This document shows positions 30,710 through 34,122 of a stretch of DNA of 34,122 bases, in pieces. Position numbers and translations under genes: made by a program. Source of the DNA: Leptolyngbya sp. PLA1 (GTDB lineage Bacteria; Planctomycetota; Phycisphaerae; Phycisphaerales; UBA1924); assembly GCA_021405315.1 (NCBI GenBank), contig QWIH01000036.1, positions 1 through 34,122 on the forward strand, in the 5' to 3' direction. The notes below the pieces were generated by a model that was not told where the DNA came from, did not search any database, and saw nothing but the letters and a program-made list of their open reading frames with translations. The stretch's first letter is position 1, and each line of letters begins with the position of its first letter.

Positions 30710-33559
30710 CTATCCCCGGACCGACGCGAGCAGCTCCCGGGGCGTGCGCCGGGCCAAGCCGATGAGCGCGGGACCGGCGGCGCCCACGGTCATGACCAGG
30801 GTGATGCCCCACCCGATGAGGACCGGCCCCGGCGGCACACGGAGCTGCAGGACCAGTCCGAAGAGCTTCTCGTCGATGCGCTGCACGGCGTAGACGCCCT
30901 GGGTGCCCATGAGGGTGCCCAGGAGCGACGCGGTGACGCCCACGAGCACGGCCTCCACGAGCACGCTGCGAACGACGAGCCATCGCCCGGCCCCGATGGC
31001 GCGCAGCACCCCGAACTCGAACCGCCGGGCTGTGATCCCGGCGACGATCAGGTTCGCCACGCCGAAGCCCGCGATGAGCATCGCGACCAGGGCCACGGAG
31101 GAGACGGCGAAGAGCGTGGTGCCGACAAACTCTTCGATGAGTTGCTTGATGCGCCTGCCGCTGCCCGCGTCGAGAATCCCGGCGCCCGCCAGCTTTTCCC
31201 GGAGGTCTCGGACGCAGGCCTGATCGTCCACCCCCGGGGCGAGCGAGATCTGGAGGAGGTGGATCGCGTCGCTCCCGAACTTTGCGCGCAGATCGTCGCG
31301 GGTGCCGAAGACGGCGTGGAGGCTCTGCTCGGTGTAGTCCTCGCCGATGTTGAAGAACTGGCTGACGATCTCCAGCCCCGGGCTGGTGACGACGCCGACG
31401 ATTTCGAAGTCGTGGAACTTGCCCTGGCTGCCCAGGCGGAGGGTGTCGCCGAGGCCAAGGCCCTGGGCGACGGTGAACTCCCTGGCGACGATGACCGCCC
31501 CGCCCTGGTCCAGCCTGCGGAGCGCCGTGGCCTGGTCGCCGGCGATCCACACGGGCTTGGTCATGCGGAAGAAGGGCTCGGGCTCGAAGGCCATGAACGT
31601 GGTTCGGTACTTCTGCACCGCGCGCACGCCGAAGGTGTCCGTCTCCACCGGATGGATGGTGATGGCCACCGTGTCCGTGACGTACGGCAGGCCGCGCACG
31701 AGTGCCTGGCTCTCGGGCGTGATGTTGAAGCCGGTGACGAAGGCATCCGGGAACTGGAACTTGCCGAGCCAGTCGCGCTGGATGGCCCCGCCCTGTGTCC
31801 AGATGCCCACCATCAGCGCCATGCCCATCATCATCGAGCCCGCGGTGAAGCCGAACCTGTAGGGCGTCGCGGCGACCGAGCGCCCGACCATGTGCCTGGG
31901 CACGCCGGCAAGCCACGAGAGCGGATTGGCCAGGAGCCTTGTCACCAGCATCATCGCGGGCACCGAGAGCGCGAAGTACCCGAAGAAGAGCGCGGGCAGG
32001 CCCACGAAGACGTACAGCCAGAAGCGCCATTGTCCGTCGCCCACGAGTGTGACGACTCCCACCTGCACCAGACACAGCACGAGCCCCGCGATGAGCAGAC
32101 GGCTCACCCCGCCCCGCGTGGGCGGCGCCGCCCTGGACGACATGGCGCGCAGCGGCGACACGCGGGTTGCGCTCCAGGCGGGCCACGCAGCGCCTACCAC
32201 GCCGCAGAGCACCGCGCCCGTCCCGGCCATGGCGAGACCCCAGAGCGGCGCGGAGAGCGAGACCTCGATCTGGGTCTGGAGGTACCTGATCAGGCCGGCG
32301 GCGAGGAGCAGGCCCACGGGCAGGCCGATCCCCGCGCCCGCGGAGCCGATGAGCAGCCCGATGACCAGTTGCGACCGCGCGAGCTGCCCCTTGGTCGCTC
32401 CGATGCTCCGCAGGATTCCGAGCTCTCGCTGACGCTCGGTCACTCCGGTGGTCATGGCGGTGGTGATGATGAAGCCCGCGCAGAGGAACGCCATGGTGGT
32501 GGCGAGCAGAAAGCCCAGGCGGCTGGCCTCGACGTTTCGATCCAGGCCGCTGGTGACCTTGGCGGTCGTCCGCATCGTCGCGGTGTTGGGAAGGAGCGTT
32601 CGCCGGGCCTCGACGAAGGCGTCGGCGTCGGTCCCCGGGGCGAGCACCAGGCTGATCTCACTGACGCGCCCGGGTATGCCCGCGACCTCCGCGAGCGTCT
32701 CCGCGGTGGTGAAGATCCGGGGACGTCCGCCGAACGGGGGCGGGTAGGAGATGCCGACCACGCGCAGTTTCGCGGGCGCCCGCATGAGCGAGGCGATGTC
32801 GGAGAAGTTCGGGGAAAGGCCCGCGGCCTTGGCCATCTCCATCGCCTTCTCGCGGTTCTGCACGATGGCGGAGATGTTCACGTCGGGCATCGCCTGGCGC
32901 GACACTTCGAGCTCATCACCCACACGCACGCCGACGAGCGCGTTGAGCCTCGCCGCCTCTGACTCGGACGCTGAATCGGGGAGCGTCGGGTGAGCACCCC
33001 GCAGCGGTTCGCGCCGGCCCGCCTGTCTCGGGGGCAGGTCGGTCGGCGCCTTGGCGGTGCTGCCCTCCCAGGTGAGGTTCGCCGCCAGCGTGCCGTCGAT
33101 CACCACCTCTCCGGGGCCCTCGGGCAGGCGGCCGTCGGCGAGGGTGAGCAGCCCCGGATCAAAGAGGTCAAAGCCGGTCGCAACGACGTTTCGCCCTGCG
33201 CGGCGGTCCTTTGGGGTGAAGGCTTGGGCGCCGTCCTCCTGCGACAGCCCGCGCAGCCTCGCCACGACTCGCAGCGCCGTCTTGACTTCGGCCCTAGCTT
33301 CACGAACCTCCGGCCAGGCACGGGCCTGCTCGAGGAGTGCGGGGTCCAGGGTGCCCCCGACGCCCGTCGGCGTGACGCGGACGTCGCCCTTGCCCGCGAG
33401 TTGGACGAGCTGATTCCTGGCGGAGTCCTGGAGCGATGCCATGGCCGCGGAGACGGCGCAGATCAGCGCCGCGGAGAGCGCGACCGTGGCCACGAGGAGC
33501 GCCGTTCGGCTACGCCTGATGGACAGACTGTTGATAGCGAGCCGCCATTCCGGCCGCAT
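30710..33559 (-). CDS. ABC transporter permease with two FtsX domains
   Basis: A 949-residue inner-membrane permease. ATG 33559 follows GGAGG by six bases. A signal-anchor helix (about 17-40, TALLVATVALSAALICAVSA) is followed by a large periplasmic domain (about 45-340). The first FtsX block is at about 345-425, with RELGILRSIGATKGQL. Central helices (about 475-540), a second periplasmic domain and a second FtsX block (about 812-875, with FEFGVLRAIGAGRW) complete the protein, which ends in a helix and RRTPRELLASVRG. This layout matches large permeases that work in lipoprotein or peptide export and cell-envelope processes, not solute import. It overlaps the ATPase stop by 50 bases, so the two are coupled. 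No membrane-fusion protein is visible in the window. Confidence 0.9.
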   Translation of the reverse strand: MRPEWRLAINSLSIRRSRTALLVATVALSAALICAVSAAMASLQDSARNQLVQLAGKGDVRVTPTGVGGTLDPALLEQARAWPEVREARAEVKTALRVVARLRGLSQEDGAQAFTPKDRRAGRNVVATGFDLFDPGLLTLADGRLPEGPGEVVIDGTLAANLTWEGSTAKAPTDLPPRQAGRREPLRGAHPTLPDSASESEAARLNALVGVRVGDELEVSRQAMPDVNISAIVQNREKAMEMAKAAGLSPNFSDIASLMRAPAKLRVVGISYPPPFGGRPRIFTTAETLAEVAGIPGRVSEISLVLAPGTDADAFVEARRTLLPNTATMRTTAKVTSGLDRNVEASRLGFLLATTMAFLCAGFIITTAMTTGVTERQRELGILRSIGATKGQLARSQLVIGLLIGSAGAGIGLPVGLLLAAGLIRYLQTQIEVSLSAPLWGLAMAGTGAVLCGVVGAAWPAWSATRVSPLRAMSSRAAPPTRGGVSRLLIAGLVLCLVQVGVVTLVGDGQWRFWLYVFVGLPALFFGYFALSVPAMMLVTRLLANPLSWLAGVPRHMVGRSVAATPYRFGFTAGSMMMGMALMVGIWTQGGAIQRDWLGKFQFPDAFVTGFNITPESQALVRGLPYVTDTVAITIHPVETDTFGVRAVQKYRTTFMAFEPEPFFRMTKPVWIAGDQATALRRLDQGGAVIVAREFTVAQGLGLGDTLRLGSQGKFHDFEIVGVVTSPGLEIVSQFFNIGEDYTEQSLHAVFGTRDDLRAKFGSDAIHLLQISLAPGVDDQACVRDLREKLAGAGILDAGSGRRIKQLIEEFVGTTLFAVSSVALVAMLIAGFGVANLIVAGITARRFEFGVLRAIGAGRWLVVRSVLVEAVLVGVTASLLGTLMGTQGVYAVQRIDEKLFGLVLQLRVPPGPVLIGWGITLVMTVGAAGPALIGLARRTPRELLASVRG

Positions 33560-34122
33560 CCAGACCCTCCGTGTCCATCTGTGCCTTGACGCGTCCGTCC
33601 TGGAGGACGAAGACGCGTCGGCAGTGCACCGCCGCCGCCGGCTCGTGCGTGACCATGAGCACCAGCATTCCGCGCTCGCCGGCGATCTCGCCCAGCAGGG
33701 TCCAGAGCTTCTCGCTGCTCGCGGAGTCGAGGTTTCCCGTGGGTTCGTCGGCGAGCAGGAGCGGGGGGGAGAAGAGGAGCGCCCGGGCGACCGCCACCCG
33801 CTGCTGCTCACCGCCCGAGAGCGCGTCGGGCCGGTGTCCGCCCCGTCCAGCGAGGCCGAGCCGGTCGAGAAGTTCCATCGCCCGTCGTCGGAGGGAACCC
33901 TGGTCCTCGCCGGCGAGCAGTCCCGGGAGTTCGACGTTCTCGATCGCGGTGAGCGTGGGGATGAGGTTGAACTGCTGGAAGATGATCCCGAGTCCCCGGC
34001 GTCTGAACTCCGTGGCCTCGCGTTCACCCATCGCGTGGAGGGGGCGGTCGCCGAGCCATATCTCGCCCCGGTCCGGGGCGTCAAGGGTGGCGAGGAGGTG
34101 GAGGAGTGTGGACTTGCCGCTG
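33510..34122 (-). CDS. ABC transporter ATPase, LolD/MacB-like (5' end beyond window)
   Basis: A 3' portion of about 204 codons; the start lies past the right edge. The first visible residues are SGKSTLLHLL, the end of Walker A. Then come FQQFNLIPTLTAIENVELPGLL (Q-loop region), LSGGEQQRVAVARAL (signature), LLLADEPTGNLDS (Walker B) and VTHEP (switch histidine). The DEPTGNLD form and the ENVELPGLL segment are typical of LolD, MacB and FtsE-type exporters. It is the partner of the permease downstream, overlapping it by 50 bases. ATG 34031 within the gene is internal, since the reading frame and the Walker A motif continue upstream of it. Confidence 0.92.
   Translation of the reverse strand, partial: SGKSTLLHLLATLDAPDRGEIWLGDRPLHAMGEREATEFRRRGLGIIFQQFNLIPTLTAIENVELPGLLAGEDQGSLRRRAMELLDRLGLAGRGGHRPDALSGGEQQRVAVARALLFSPPLLLADEPTGNLDSASSEKLWTLLGEIAGERGMLVLMVTHEPAAAVHCRRVFVLQDGRVKAQMDTEGLDAAGMAARYQQSVHQA

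Noticed and set aside
31142..32962. A 606-codon plus-strand frame opposite the FtsX permease
   Set aside because: His/Arg/Glu/Gly-rich shadow with no domain; the minus-strand permease has clear FtsX motifs and membrane helices.

Overview
The window is about two-thirds G+C, carries 29 genes at high density on both strands, and shows no tRNA, rRNA, CRISPR array, insertion sequence or phage gene. The lineage signal is planctomycetal, most likely class Phycisphaerae. Two large secreted proteins end in paired calcium-loop dockerin-like modules closing in Gly-Cys. A one-gene prepilin-type protein has a GFTLIELL leader. Other signs are an exported DUF1573 protein, two tandem clpP genes and a stand-alone rpsR. 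This placement is inference from gene style, not from a marker-gene comparison.

Layout. 1-2965: a terminator and a secreted repeat/dockerin protein (minus). 3272-4981: short-form alpha-glucan phosphorylase (plus). 4956-8963: a minus-strand operon dus, ribF, nrnA and an orphan amino-methyltransferase. 9172-11466: three exported or membrane proteins (DUF1573, rhodanese, MauE/DoxX-like) on the plus strand. 11618-11860: rpsR with its own leader and terminator. 11985-15057: a second dockerin protein and the prepilin-type protein (minus). 15058-15622: a gene-free stretch with several palindromes. 15623-18354: ridA-family gene, malate dehydrogenase and an exported CpcT/CpeT-like plus FKBP fusion, ending in a terminator. 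18423-20967: DnaJ and a polyprenyl-phosphate sugar transferase. 21043-22563: an enlarged succinyl-CoA-synthetase-beta-like protein (minus). 22871-24167: clpP1-clpP2. 24171-25757: a single-span membrane protein and a HmuV/FecE-like ATPase (minus). 25856-29002: an operon of an NDUFA9-like protein, trmB, queC and queE. 29234-30706: HtrA-type protease. 30710-34122: a two-gene FtsX/LolD-type ABC transporter (minus) whose ATPase runs off the right edge.

How the parts relate. Much of the window is housekeeping: tRNA modification (dus, trmB, queC, queE), flavin cofactor synthesis, nano-RNA degradation, central carbon enzymes and protein quality control. The less ordinary parts are exported. They are the DUF1573-rhodanese-MauE cluster, which suggests thiol or sulfur chemistry outside the cytoplasm; a heterotroph-style CpcT/CpeT domain fused to a prolyl isomerase; and the two dockerin-type surface proteins. 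I do not see a clear defence island or an obviously new multi-gene system. The best candidates for undescribed biology are the exported redox cluster, the CpcT-FKBP fusion, the C-terminal extension of the SucC-like protein and the orphan methyltransferase.
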